From CBDUBH01 sp965365345 (lineage in GTDB: Bacteria > Bacteroidota > Ignavibacteria > Ignavibacteriales > SURF-24): a DNA stretch of 20,747 nt. The notes below the pieces were generated by a model that was not told where the DNA came from, searched no databases, and saw only the letters and a program-made list of their open reading frames with translations. Below, piece by piece: positions 1 through 6,643 of the stretch (position 1 is the stretch's first letter; the number at the start of each line of letters is the position of its first letter). The DNA lies in the NCBI GenBank assembly GCA_965365345.1, contig CBDUBH010000062.1, positions 1-20,747 on the forward strand, given 5' to 3'. The translations under genes and the position numbers were made by a program.

Positions 1-212
1 AGTTGAAATATTTTAGAAATTACAAATAATTTTTAATGTAGAATTCAGAATTTAGAATTATTGATTAAATATTTATTATTTAATAAAGTTTAAATTTCTT
101 ACCTGAAATTTCTTTAAATAATTCAGAATTTAACTTCCCGGTTTTCTCGATGTTTATCTCTTATTTTAGTATATTTCGAAAGAATTTTTACTAACTAACA
201 CAATATAAAAAT

Positions 213-710
213 ATGTCAAAAACAAAAGAAAATTTGAAAGAAGCGTTTGCCGGCGAATCTCAGGCGAGCCAAAAATATTTAGCATTTGCAAAAAAAGCAG
301 CGAAAGACGGATTTCCTAACATTGCAAAATTATTTGAAACCGCTGCCGAAGCTGAAAGAATTCACGCTGAAGGACATTTAAAATCTTTAGATGGAATTGG
401 TTCAACAGTTGAAAACTTAAAAGCAGCGATTGAAGGCGAAACTTACGAATTCAAAGAAATGTATCCGCCAATGCTTGAAGAAGCAATTTCGGAAGAACAC
501 AAAGCAAAAAGAATGTTTGATTATGCGGTAAAAGCTGAAGAAGTTCACGCAAAACTCTATCAAATGGCTTTGGAAGCGGCTGAGCAAGGAAAAGATATTG
601 ATGTTTCTGAAATATATTTGTGTCCGGTTTGCGGTCATATTGAATTCGGAAAGCCTGAAGAAAATTGCCAGATTTGCGGCGCTTTATCATCAAAATTTGT
701 TAAAGTCTAA
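213..710 (+). CDS. rbr: Rubrerythrin
   Basis: Non-haem iron peroxidase of the cytoplasm that reduces hydrogen peroxide with electrons from NAD(P)H via rubredoxin-type carriers. The 165-aa protein has the usual two parts. Residues 1-130 form a ferritin-like four-helix bundle with diiron ligands (Glu15 in the AGES segment, Glu48-x2-His51, the Glu-rich stretch near 74-79, Glu94-Glu95 followed by His, Glu109-x2-His112). Residues 134-165 form a rubredoxin-like iron site with Cys137-x2-Cys140 and Cys152-x2-Cys155. Length is normal for a short rubrerythrin and no ligand appears to be missing. The ATG at 213 has no Shine-Dalgarno sequence, only an A-rich leader. The gene stands alone, followed by a palindromic terminator at 726-755. 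Family assignment is firm; the exact electron donor is not visible here. Confidence 0.96.
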   Translation: MSKTKENLKEAFAGESQASQKYLAFAKKAAKDGFPNIAKLFETAAEAERIHAEGHLKSLDGIGSTVENLKAAIEGETYEFKEMYPPMLEEAISEEHKAKRMFDYAVKAEEVHAKLYQMALEAAEQGKDIDVSEIYLCPVCGHIEFGKPEENCQICGALSSKFVKV

Positions 711-725
711 TTAAATTGTTTTATG

Positions 726-755
726 AGAGCGGAAAATTTTCCGCTCTTACTATTT
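726..755 (+). terminator. Rho-independent terminator of rubrerythrin gene
   Basis: A perfect 22-base palindrome (726-747: AGAGCGG, AAAATTTT centre, CCGCTCT) starts 15 bases after the rubrerythrin stop and is followed by TACTATTTT. The GC-rich arm with a T-rich tail fits an intrinsic terminator. Confidence 0.75.
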
Positions 756-762
756 TAAATAA

Positions 763-814
763 ATTCGAAATTTCCGCATAAAATTTTCAATTTCGAATCT
801 TAAAAAATTTTTTT
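763..814 (+). terminator. Second hairpin with T-run, possible backup terminator
   Basis: ATTCGAAATT at 763-772 pairs perfectly with AATTTCGAAT at 789-798 (10 bp, 16-base loop). An A-run and then a seven-T run follow at 802-814. The hairpin is AT-rich and so weaker than the one at 726. It may act in either direction or as a backup. Confidence 0.4.
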
Positions 815-973
815 GATATAATTTTCCATTTTCACATTTTCCCTTTTTATATTTGAACAAAATCGAACCTAACTTCGTCAAAATAAAAAAAAAAGAATCT
901 TAAAGAGTATTCCGAAAGATCTTTTAAATTTTTAATTTTGAATAACTTATTTTTCCAAATACAGGGCACAAAC

Positions 974-1678
974 ATGAAAACATCTTTCAAATTAATTTTA
1001 TTTTTTGTTTTAATTTTTACAGGCGTAAATTCCGCTCAAAATTTCGGCATTAATTTTACAACTGCTTTACCTCAAAACGAATTTAAAGAACAAATGAATA
1101 ATGAAGGATTTGGCGTTAGTGGACATTTTTCATTTTGGAATCCGCGTCCAAATTTACCGGTTTCACTCGGATTAAATTTCGGTTACATAAATTACGGAAA
1201 CGAAACCCGCAGAGAACCTTTCAGCGGAACAATTCGCGATGTTTGGGTTAATGTTGATAGAAGTTATAATCTTGTAAATTTTCATCTTCTTTCACAAATA
1301 ATGCCGCTCCACGGAGTTGTGCGTCCATATTTAGAAGTACTTTTGGGCGGCTCGTATTTCTTTGCGCAGACTTCTGTTGAAAATGAATTAACAGGCGAAG
1401 AAGTTGCGAGTTCTGTAAATTTTGATGACTTTGCCTGGAGTTACGGATTTGGCGGCGGATTTATAATCAGATTAAAAGAATTTGAAGAAAATGAAATTGA
1501 GAAAAATCAATTAGGCAGCATTTGGCTTGATCTGAAAGGTCGCTATCTTTACGGAAGCAATGCGGAATATCTTCAAAAAGGATCGATCAGAATTGAAGAT
1601 GAACAAGTTCTTTATACAGTATCGGAATCAAAAACTGATTTCATTACAATTCATTTAGGCGTTGTTCTTATGTTCTGA
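974..1678 (+). CDS. Outer-membrane beta-barrel protein (unassigned)
   Basis: Predicted 234-aa exported protein. The frame stays open upstream to a TTG at 938, but the ATG at 974 gives a clean signal peptide (MKTSFK, hydrophobic core, cleavage near VNSAQ), so I use that start. The mature part is a series of alternating amphipathic strands rich in Gly and aromatic residues, and it ends in Phe (ITIHLGVVLMF), the C-terminal beta-signal recognised by the BAM complex. This fits a small outer-membrane barrel of the OMP_b-brl type, perhaps 8 strands. I cannot assign a ligand or pore function. It is followed by a strong terminator at 1723-1767, so it is probably monocistronic or read through only in part. 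Confidence 0.8.
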   Translation: MKTSFKLILFFVLIFTGVNSAQNFGINFTTALPQNEFKEQMNNEGFGVSGHFSFWNPRPNLPVSLGLNFGYINYGNETRREPFSGTIRDVWVNVDRSYNLVNFHLLSQIMPLHGVVRPYLEVLLGGSYFFAQTSVENELTGEEVASSVNFDDFAWSYGFGGGFIIRLKEFEENEIEKNQLGSIWLDLKGRYLYGSNAEYLQKGSIRIEDEQVLYTVSESKTDFITIHLGVVLMF

Positions 1679-1722
1679 AATAAATATTTCTGTTGATTTA
1701 ATATTTGAAATTATTAGATTTT

Positions 1723-1767
1723 AACTCAAACGTTCTTTTTAAATGTTTAAGAATGTTTGAGTTTTTT
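1723..1767 (+). terminator. Strong intrinsic terminator
   Basis: AACTCAAACGTTCTT (1723-1737) pairs with AAGAATGTTTGAGTT (1749-1763), a 15-bp stem with one G-U pair and an 11-base loop. A six-T run follows (1762-1767). It ends the barrel-protein gene and also sits directly in front of the ribosome-binding site of the next gene. Confidence 0.85.
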
Positions 1768-1785
1768 ATTTTAAAGGAGGAAAAG

Positions 1786-2289
1786 ATGAAGCGTGTACTT
1801 TTTGTGATTGCAGTGTTTTTTTCAATTCTGATTTCAACTTCGTTTGCTCAAAAAGATATGAGCAAATACAAATCTGAAATCGAAAAAATAAATGAGAAAT
1901 TGAAAAAAGCAATGTTAAGCAATCAAATGAATGAGATAGTTGAGTTTTATACCGAGGATGCAGTTTCGCTGCCGAGTTACCAGCCGATGCTTAAAGGAAA
2001 AAGCGAAATTAAAGCACAAGTTGAAAAAGATTCAAAACAAGATGAAATGAAATTAAAAGATATAAATTTCAAAACCATTGAACTTTTCGGCAATGATGAA
2101 ATGCTTTACGAAATCGGCACTTACGATTTAACAATGGAAATGAAAAATATGGAAGAGCCATATAATGATAAGGGAAAATATTTAACTGTTTGGGTAAAGC
2201 AAAATAATCAGTGGAAAATAAAATCAGAAATGTGGAACACTGATAAAAATCCATGGCAGGAAATGCAAAATCAAAATGAAGGAAAATAA
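1786..2289 (+). CDS. Secreted SnoaL/NTF2-like (DUF4440-type) protein
   Basis: Predicted 167-aa exported protein. The start at ATG 1786 is fixed by a strong Shine-Dalgarno (AAAGGAGG at 1773-1780, 5-base spacing); an in-frame upstream extension to 1705 has no support. Residues 1-21 form a signal peptide (cleavage near SFA-Q). The mature part has an NTF2-like pattern: an amphipathic helix (about 25-50), then FYTEDAVSLP followed by MLKGKSEI, then paired strands ending in the GKYLTVWVKQNNQWKI block near the C-terminus. These are hallmarks of SnoaL-like/DUF4440 proteins, which bind small ligands or act as ketosteroid-isomerase-like enzymes. The substrate is unknown, and in many such proteins no catalysis has been shown. 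No room for a separate promoter exists between the preceding terminator and this ribosome-binding site. Confidence 0.75.
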   Translation: MKRVLFVIAVFFSILISTSFAQKDMSKYKSEIEKINEKLKKAMLSNQMNEIVEFYTEDAVSLPSYQPMLKGKSEIKAQVEKDSKQDEMKLKDINFKTIELFGNDEMLYEIGTYDLTMEMKNMEEPYNDKGKYLTVWVKQNNQWKIKSEMWNTDKNPWQEMQNQNEGK

Positions 2290-2394
2290 TTTTTTTTGAT
2301 TGGAAGATTTTCAATTTCAGATTTTGATTTGATAATTTCAATTCATTTTTGATGAGAAAAATTTTTCATTTTTTAACAGAATAAAAATCCATTT

Positions 2395-2441
2395 TGCCGT
2401 TGCGGATTTTCAAAATATTTCCGGGCGGCATTTTTATTTTT
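2395..2441 (+). terminator. Candidate terminator downstream of SnoaL-like gene
   Basis: TGCCG (2395-2399) pairs with CGGCA (2426-2430), with a second inner pairing CGGA (2403-2406) with TCCG (2420-2423). TTTTTATTTTT follows immediately. It lies about 105 bases past the stop codon. The stem is split by a small internal loop, hence moderate confidence. Confidence 0.5.
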
Positions 2442-2549
2442 AAAAACCTAAAATTCTGTTCAATCAAATTGATCTTTTTACTATTCACTATGTTAAAAAG
2501 TTTACGAATTTCATCTTCAAAAATCGAAATTGATATTATTTATTTATCA

Positions 2550-2579
2550 TTGTTTTAAATATTGCTTTTTTTATCTTGA
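2550..2579 (+). promoter_or_regulatory. Candidate Bacteroidota-type promoter for stress operon
   Basis: TTG at 2550 and TATCTTGA at 2572-2579 are 19 bases apart, close to the Bacteroidota sigma-A arrangement (TTTG, about 19 bases, TAnnTTTG). A start of transcription would fall about 30 bases before the first gene of the 2622-6545 run. This is pattern matching only, and it is unknown whether this organism uses that consensus. Confidence 0.3.
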
Positions 2580-2621
2580 AATGTAACATATAGATTTAAT
2601 AATGATTAAGGAGAGATGAAA

Positions 2622-2882
2622 ATGGGAAGATGTAATCTTTGCGGAAATGATTATCACAGATCTTTTGAAGTAACGATGGCAGGAAAAACTTACACGTTTG
2701 ATAGTTTTGAATGCGCAATTCATCAATTGGCACCTGTTTGCGCGCACTGCGGTTGTAAAGTAATTGGTCACGGAATTGAAGTTGATAATACAATTTATTG
2801 CTGCAATCATTGCGCGGGTGGTGATTCTGATAATCCGAGCGGAACAGACAGAACTTCACCGGAGCCGCGAGTAATAGTTTAA
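2622..2882 (+). CDS. Cysteine-rich metallothionein-like / zinc-ribbon protein
   Basis: Small 86-aa cytoplasmic protein, probably metal binding. Nine cysteines (4, 7, 31, 40, 43, 45, 60, 61, 64) and five histidines are arranged as an N-terminal CNLC knuckle, a TFDSFEC segment like a TRASH-type half-site, then CAHCGCKVIGHG and YCCNHC. The last block resembles prokaryotic metallothioneins (SmtA-type YYCC). The acidic tail (66-86) lacks cysteine. The ATG at 2616 is only 2 bases from AAGGAG (2608-2613), whereas the ATG at 2622 is 8 bases away, so I prefer 2622. It is the first gene of a close-packed run, 19 bases before the PRC-barrel gene. Zinc or copper storage or sensing is inferred; the metal is not determined. 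Confidence 0.8.
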   Translation: MGRCNLCGNDYHRSFEVTMAGKTYTFDSFECAIHQLAPVCAHCGCKVIGHGIEVDNTIYCCNHCAGGDSDNPSGTDRTSPEPRVIV

Positions 2883-2901
2883 TTTTATTACGGAGGAAAT
2901 T

Positions 2902-3645
2902 ATGCTGCGCAGTTTTAAGCACTTAAAAGGATTTCATATTCAGGCGAAAGATGGAAAGATCGGCAAAGTTGATGATTTTTATTTTGATGATCACAGTTGG
3001 CGAATCCGTTATTTGATCGCTGATACAGGCAACTGGCTCGAAAGCCGTTTGGTTTTGATCTCGCCTGCCGCGTTAAGACAGCCGAATTGGGATGAAGAAA
3101 CTTTTCCGGTTGATCTTACAAAAACATTTATCGAAAAAAGTCCGGATATTTCAAAAGATAAGCCCGTTTCAAAACAGCACGAAACCGATATGATAAATTA
3201 TTATCAATGGCCTGTTTATTGGGATCCCGGAATGGGAAATTTTCCTGTGCCGGATCTAGTTCCGGTGCCTGATGAAAACAAGGAAAACGATCAGGAAGAT
3301 AAACCAAAAGGCGATCCGAATCTTCGCAGCTGCAATGAAATAATTGATTACGATGTAAAAGCAATAGAAGATAATATCGGCCATATTGATGATTTTATAA
3401 TTGATGATGAAACCTGGCAAATTCATTATTTGGTTGTTGATACGGGAAAATGGCTTTTAAGCGGCGATAAATTTTTGCTTTTCCCGAATTGGATAAGCAG
3501 AATTGATTGGACGGATTCTTCAGTTTATGTTGATCTTGCAAAAGATATAATTGAAAAAAGTCCGAAGTATGATGATTCAAAAGAAATTACACGCGAGTAT
3601 GAAAGTTCATTATTCAATTATTTCGGTAAACCAAAATACTGGTAA
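2902..3645 (+). CDS. Duplicated PRC-barrel domain protein
   Basis: Predicted 247-aa soluble protein made of two copies of the same PRC-barrel unit. Unit 1 spans about residues 2-107 and unit 2 about 141-247, joined by a Pro/Asp/Glu-rich linker (108-140). Matching blocks are GKIGKVDDFYFDD with DNIGHIDDFIIDD, YLIADTGNWL with YLVVDTGKWL, VDLTKTFIEKSP with VDLAKDIIEKSP, and NYYQWPVYW with NYFGKPKYW. PRC-barrels occur in photosynthetic reaction centre H subunits, RimM, and many stress-linked bacterial proteins, usually as protein or RNA interaction modules. The start at ATG 2902 has GGAGG 5 bases upstream. It lies 5 bases before a DUF5335-like gene, so co-translation is likely. The fold call is firm; the role is unknown. 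Confidence 0.88.
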   Translation: MLRSFKHLKGFHIQAKDGKIGKVDDFYFDDHSWRIRYLIADTGNWLESRLVLISPAALRQPNWDEETFPVDLTKTFIEKSPDISKDKPVSKQHETDMINYYQWPVYWDPGMGNFPVPDLVPVPDENKENDQEDKPKGDPNLRSCNEIIDYDVKAIEDNIGHIDDFIIDDETWQIHYLVVDTGKWLLSGDKFLLFPNWISRIDWTDSSVYVDLAKDIIEKSPKYDDSKEITREYESSLFNYFGKPKYW

Positions 3646-3650
3646 AAAAT

Positions 3651-3983
3651 ATGCAAAATATTGAAGTGCCGCATTCTGATTGGGATAAATTTATTTCTGA
3701 TTTTAATAAAATTCATTCCGACTCGAAAATTTCAATTTTTGAAATTGCAGCAAATGGTGAAAGTTCAGTCGTAGAAGATGTTATTTTGAAAAAATTAATT
3801 ATCAAAAAATCTGACAATTCTTTTGAAATAATTTTGGATCTTGAAGAGGATGAAATAATAAAAAGCGATTATGTAATTGATCGCGTAATTAAAATTTCTA
3901 CAATACAAAATGATAATGGAAAAATTTCAAGATTGGAAATTGATTCATTAAATCAAAATAAGATCGTAATTAAATTTGATTGA
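3651..3983 (+). CDS. DUF5335-like small protein
   Basis: A 110-aa acidic soluble protein with no signal peptide or membrane segment. Its pattern resembles DUF5335: an N-terminal VPHSDWDKFISDFNKIH helix, then alternating beta strands (KISIFEIA, LKKLIIKK, FEIILDLE, DYVIDRVIKIS, ISRLEIDS) and a short IVIKF end. Proteins of this type are often found near PRC-barrel or other stress genes; no function is established. The start lies 5 bases after the PRC-barrel stop with no clear Shine-Dalgarno of its own, suggesting translational coupling. The DUF call is from memory of the pattern and could be wrong; the existence of the gene is well supported by spacing and codon use. Confidence 0.65.
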   Translation: MQNIEVPHSDWDKFISDFNKIHSDSKISIFEIAANGESSVVEDVILKKLIIKKSDNSFEIILDLEEDEIIKSDYVIDRVIKISTIQNDNGKISRLEIDSLNQNKIVIKFD

Positions 3984-4001
3984 TAAAGGAGAAATCAAAT
4001 A

Positions 4002-4532
4002 ATGAAATTAAAATTTTATTTTTTAGTGATAGCATTATTTTTAATAACGGCAATTCTGCCGGCGCAAAGTAAAAAATCAAACGCCCTGACAAAAGCGATC
4101 GTAACTTTAACGCCAACCGAAGGCAATAATGTTAAGGGAACTGTTACTTTTACAAAAGAAAATAACGGGATAAAGATCGTTGCGGAAATAGAAGGATTAA
4201 CTCCCGGCAAACACGGAATTCACATTCACGAGTTTGGAGATTGTTCAACAAAGGACGGCAATTCTGCGGGCGGACATTTTAATCCATTGGATAAACCGCA
4301 TGGCGGGCCATTCAGTAAAGACAGGCATGTTGGAGATCTCGGAAATATTACAGCAGATCAAAACGGCAAAGCTAATCTTGTAATTTTAGATAGAATTATT
4401 TCTTTTGAAGGTGTGAATTCAATTATAGGACGCGCTTTAATCGTGCACGAAAAAGAAGATGATTTTAAAACACAACCAACAGGCGATGCCGGTAAAAGAT
4501 TGGCTTGCGGTGTAATTGGATGGGCAAAATAA
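4002..4532 (+). CDS. sodC: Superoxide dismutase [Cu-Zn], secreted
   Basis: Converts superoxide to hydrogen peroxide and oxygen in the periplasm. The 176-aa protein begins with a signal peptide (about 1-22, cleavage near LPAQS). All metal ligands are present: copper His74 and His76 (HGIHIHEFGDC), bridging His92 (GGHFNP), zinc His100, His109 and Asp112 (RHVGDLGN), and copper His149 (IVHEKEDD). Cys81 and Cys169 can form the conserved disulphide, and Arg166 matches the active-site arginine (GDAGKRLACGVIGWAK). The ATG is 10 bases after AAGGAG (3986-3991), and the gene starts 18 bases after the previous stop. Together with the metallothionein-like and aldo/keto reductase genes it marks the run as an oxidative or metal stress operon. 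Confidence 0.96.
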   Translation: MKLKFYFLVIALFLITAILPAQSKKSNALTKAIVTLTPTEGNNVKGTVTFTKENNGIKIVAEIEGLTPGKHGIHIHEFGDCSTKDGNSAGGHFNPLDKPHGGPFSKDRHVGDLGNITADQNGKANLVILDRIISFEGVNSIIGRALIVHEKEDDFKTQPTGDAGKRLACGVIGWAK

Positions 4533-4544
4533 TTCCGGTTAAAA

Positions 4545-5309
4545 ATGAATTTTGACAATATTCTGAAGGATAAAAATATTCTTATCGGAACTTCCGGATG
4601 GAGTTACAAACATTGGAAAAATATTTTTTATCCTGCAGGAACAAATCAATCAAATTGGTTTGAATTTTTTGCGTCAAAATTTTCAACTGTTGAGATCAAC
4701 AATACCTTCTATAAAATGCCGGAGAAGCAAACAATTATAAAATGGCGGGATGCTTCTCCGGAAAATTTTAAGTTTTCTGTAAAAGCAAATCGAATTATCA
4801 CTCACATAAAAAAATTAAATTCGGTGGATGAAGATCTGAAAATATTTATGGATGCCGTGAGTAAGTTCAAAGAAAAATTAGCAATGATGCTTTTTCAATT
4901 TCCGCCAAGTTTTATATTTAATGCCATGCTGCTTGAAAATTTTATAGATAAACTTCCAAAAGATTTTAATTATACCTTTGAATTCCGCAATACTTCCTGG
5001 TGGGATTTTTCAATATTCGAATTACTGTCTAAAAATAACATTGCATTTTGCAATTACGAAAAATCAGTAGAAATTACGCCAAGAATTTCAACATCAAAAA
5101 ATATTTACATAAGATTTCACAATCCGCAAAATCCTGCTGAAAATCATTTTGATGAAAATACTTTAAATGATTGGAAAGAATTTATATTGCGTGAAAATTC
5201 AGAAGGAAAAAATATTTACTGCTATTTTAATAATGATTTAGGCGGTTACGCGATTGAAGACGCATACATTTTGGAACTTCTTTTGGCTGAGAGTTTAAAA
5301 ATTTCATAA
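4545..5309 (+). CDS. DUF72 (YecE-like) TIM-barrel protein
   Basis: A 254-aa protein of the DUF72/YecE family, which adopts a TIM-barrel fold; no catalytic function has been agreed for it. Family blocks are clear: IGTSGWSYKHWKNIFYP near the N-terminus, STVEINNTFYKMP, FKFSVKANRIITHIKKL, LFQFPPSF, YTFEFRNTSWW, IYIRFHNP, and IYCYFNNDLGGYAIEDA at the end. Length is normal. It starts 12 bases after sodC without a Shine-Dalgarno sequence, inside TTCCGGTTAAAAATG, a 15-base string that recurs exactly at the start of the hydrolase gene at 13568. Cytoplasmic by lack of a signal peptide. Confidence 0.92.
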   Translation: MNFDNILKDKNILIGTSGWSYKHWKNIFYPAGTNQSNWFEFFASKFSTVEINNTFYKMPEKQTIIKWRDASPENFKFSVKANRIITHIKKLNSVDEDLKIFMDAVSKFKEKLAMMLFQFPPSFIFNAMLLENFIDKLPKDFNYTFEFRNTSWWDFSIFELLSKNNIAFCNYEKSVEITPRISTSKNIYIRFHNPQNPAENHFDENTLNDWKEFILRENSEGKNIYCYFNNDLGGYAIEDAYILELLLAESLKIS

Positions 5310-5378
5310 AGATTATTTTATTTCCGGAAAATTATTTTATTATTGAATGATAATTCAATAATTCACATTGAGGAGAAA

Positions 5379-6356
5379 ATGGAAAAAATTAAAATCGAAG
5401 GATTGGACAAAGAAGTTACAAGAATTGCTTTGGGGACTTGGGCAATAGGCGGTTGGCTGTGGGGCGGAACTGAAGAAAAAGAATCAATCAAAACCATTCA
5501 TCAAGCGCTTGACAAAGGAATAAATCTGCTTGATACTGCGCCTGTTTACGGTTCCGGAGTTTCAGAAGAAATTGTTGGAAAAGCGATTCAGAAATATGGA
5601 AAACGCGATGAAATTTTTATTGCTACAAAAGTGGGACTGGAATTTGGCGAAAATATTAAAAGAAATTCTTCCAAAGAAAGAATCTTTAAAGAAGTTGATG
5701 ATTCGTTAAAAAGATTAAAAACTGATTACATAGATATTTATCAAATTCACTGGCCCGATGAAAAAATTCCTTTTGAAGAAACTGCTGAAGCAATGTTAAA
5801 TATTTTCAATGAAGGAAAAATCCGCGCAATTGGAGTAAGTAATTATTCAGTTGAACAAATGGATGAATTCAGAAAAATTGCACCGCTGCATACAAATCAG
5901 CCGCCGTACAATTTGTTCGAGCGCGAAATTGAAAAAGATATTTTACCTTATTGCAAAAAGAATAACATTAAAATATTGGCGTACGGAGCAATTTGTCGCG
6001 GGCTTCTTTCAGGCAAAATGAAAAGAGATACAAATTTTGAAGGTGATGATTTGCGTAAAGTTGATCCGAAATTTCAAATGCCAAAGTATCAGGAATATTT
6101 AAATGCTGTTGAAAGGCTTGATAAATATGCTCAGGAGCAATATGGCAAAAATGTAATTCATCTTGCACTGCGGTGGATATTGGATAAAAATGTTGATGTT
6201 GCACTTTGGGGAGCACGGCATCCGAAACAATTGGATCCGGTTAATGAAATCTGGGATTTCAAAATTGATGAAAATTCCATGAAGAAAATTGATCAGATTT
6301 TAAATGAAACAATACATGGAAATGTTGGTCCGGAATTTATGGCTCCGCCGAAATAA
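5379..6356 (+). CDS. Aldo/keto reductase
   Basis: NAD(P)H-dependent oxidoreductase that reduces aldehydes or ketones, or acts in reverse. The 325-aa protein carries the AKR catalytic tetrad: Asp52 and Tyr57 (LLDTAPVYGSG), Lys84 (IATKVG), and His124 (IYQIHWPD). The cofactor-binding C-terminal half includes GVSNYS, AYGAICRGLLSGK and LALRWILDK. It resembles the IolS/general-stress-protein-69 type rather than the xylose reductase type. The chosen ATG at 5379 follows GAGGAG (5370-5375) with short spacing; an upstream in-frame TTG at 5343 is less likely. It follows the DUF72 gene by 69 bases and is followed 21 bases later by a small membrane protein. Substrate unknown. Confidence 0.93.
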   Translation: MEKIKIEGLDKEVTRIALGTWAIGGWLWGGTEEKESIKTIHQALDKGINLLDTAPVYGSGVSEEIVGKAIQKYGKRDEIFIATKVGLEFGENIKRNSSKERIFKEVDDSLKRLKTDYIDIYQIHWPDEKIPFEETAEAMLNIFNEGKIRAIGVSNYSVEQMDEFRKIAPLHTNQPPYNLFEREIEKDILPYCKKNNIKILAYGAICRGLLSGKMKRDTNFEGDDLRKVDPKFQMPKYQEYLNAVERLDKYAQEQYGKNVIHLALRWILDKNVDVALWGARHPKQLDPVNEIWDFKIDENSMKKIDQILNETIHGNVGPEFMAPPK

Positions 6357-6377
6357 ATTTTAAATAAAGGAAAATTT

Positions 6378-6545
6378 ATGAATAACTTTTTGGCATACAT
6401 TATAGGAACAATTTTGGTAATCGTTGGATTGGCTTATGCGGCAGTAAAAATCGGAATCAGTACAGAATGGATAATTGTCGGTGCAATCATAATTATCGGA
6501 ATCGGAATAATGTCGGCAGTTTCAAAAACAAGAAGTAAAAACTAA
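6378..6545 (+). CDS. Small two-helix membrane protein (55 aa)
   Basis: A 55-aa open frame (MNNFLAYIIGTIL to SKTRSKN). The ATG is 7 bases after AAAGG (6366-6370) and 21 bases after the aldo/keto reductase stop, immediately before a strong terminator, which supports it as the last gene of the operon. Residues about 5-25 and 31-48 are two hydrophobic segments separated by KIGISTE; the tail is basic. A helical hairpin in the inner membrane is likely. I do not recognise a family. Similar short genes at operon ends are often unannotated. The function is unknown; the case for expression rests on spacing, ribosome-binding site and the terminator just behind it. Confidence 0.72.
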   Translation: MNNFLAYIIGTILVIVGLAYAAVKIGISTEWIIVGAIIIIGIGIMSAVSKTRSKN

Positions 6546-6599
6546 AATTTAAGGCAATTACGATTTCACATTTTGATTTTGTAATTGCCTTAAATTTTT
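6545..6599 (+). terminator. Bidirectional terminator between convergent genes
   Basis: AAATTTAAGGCAATTAC (6545-6561) pairs perfectly with GTAATTGCCTTAAATTT (6581-6597), a 17-bp stem with a 19-base loop. A five-T run ends at 6599 on the plus strand and AAATTT/AAAA flanks give T-runs on the minus strand. It serves the plus-strand operon, overlapping the stop codon of the 55-aa gene, and may also serve the minus-strand NUDIX gene. Confidence 0.88.
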
Positions 6600-6643
6600 C
6601 TAATTATTAATTTGAATACTGTAAATATTGGTCAAAACAATGG

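Larger units (their letters stand above)
2290..2621. other. 332-base AT-rich spacer: probable terminator and operon promoter
   Basis: No convincing gene. It holds a GC-containing hairpin with a T-rich tail (2395-2435), the most likely end of the upstream transcript, and a promoter-like pair at 2550-2579 followed by the ribosome-binding site of the next gene. Longer minus-strand frames here are reading-frame shadows with phenylalanine- and serine-rich noise. Confidence 0.6.

Noticed and set aside
938..973. TTG-initiated extension of the beta-barrel gene
   Set aside because: It would put 12 residues before the signal peptide; the ATG at 974 gives a normal signal sequence.
2596..2922. Minus-strand frames of 79 and 108 codons opposite the metallothionein-like gene
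   Set aside because: The plus strand carries a convincing cysteine-rich protein with ribosome-binding site and operon spacing; the minus frames have no family features.
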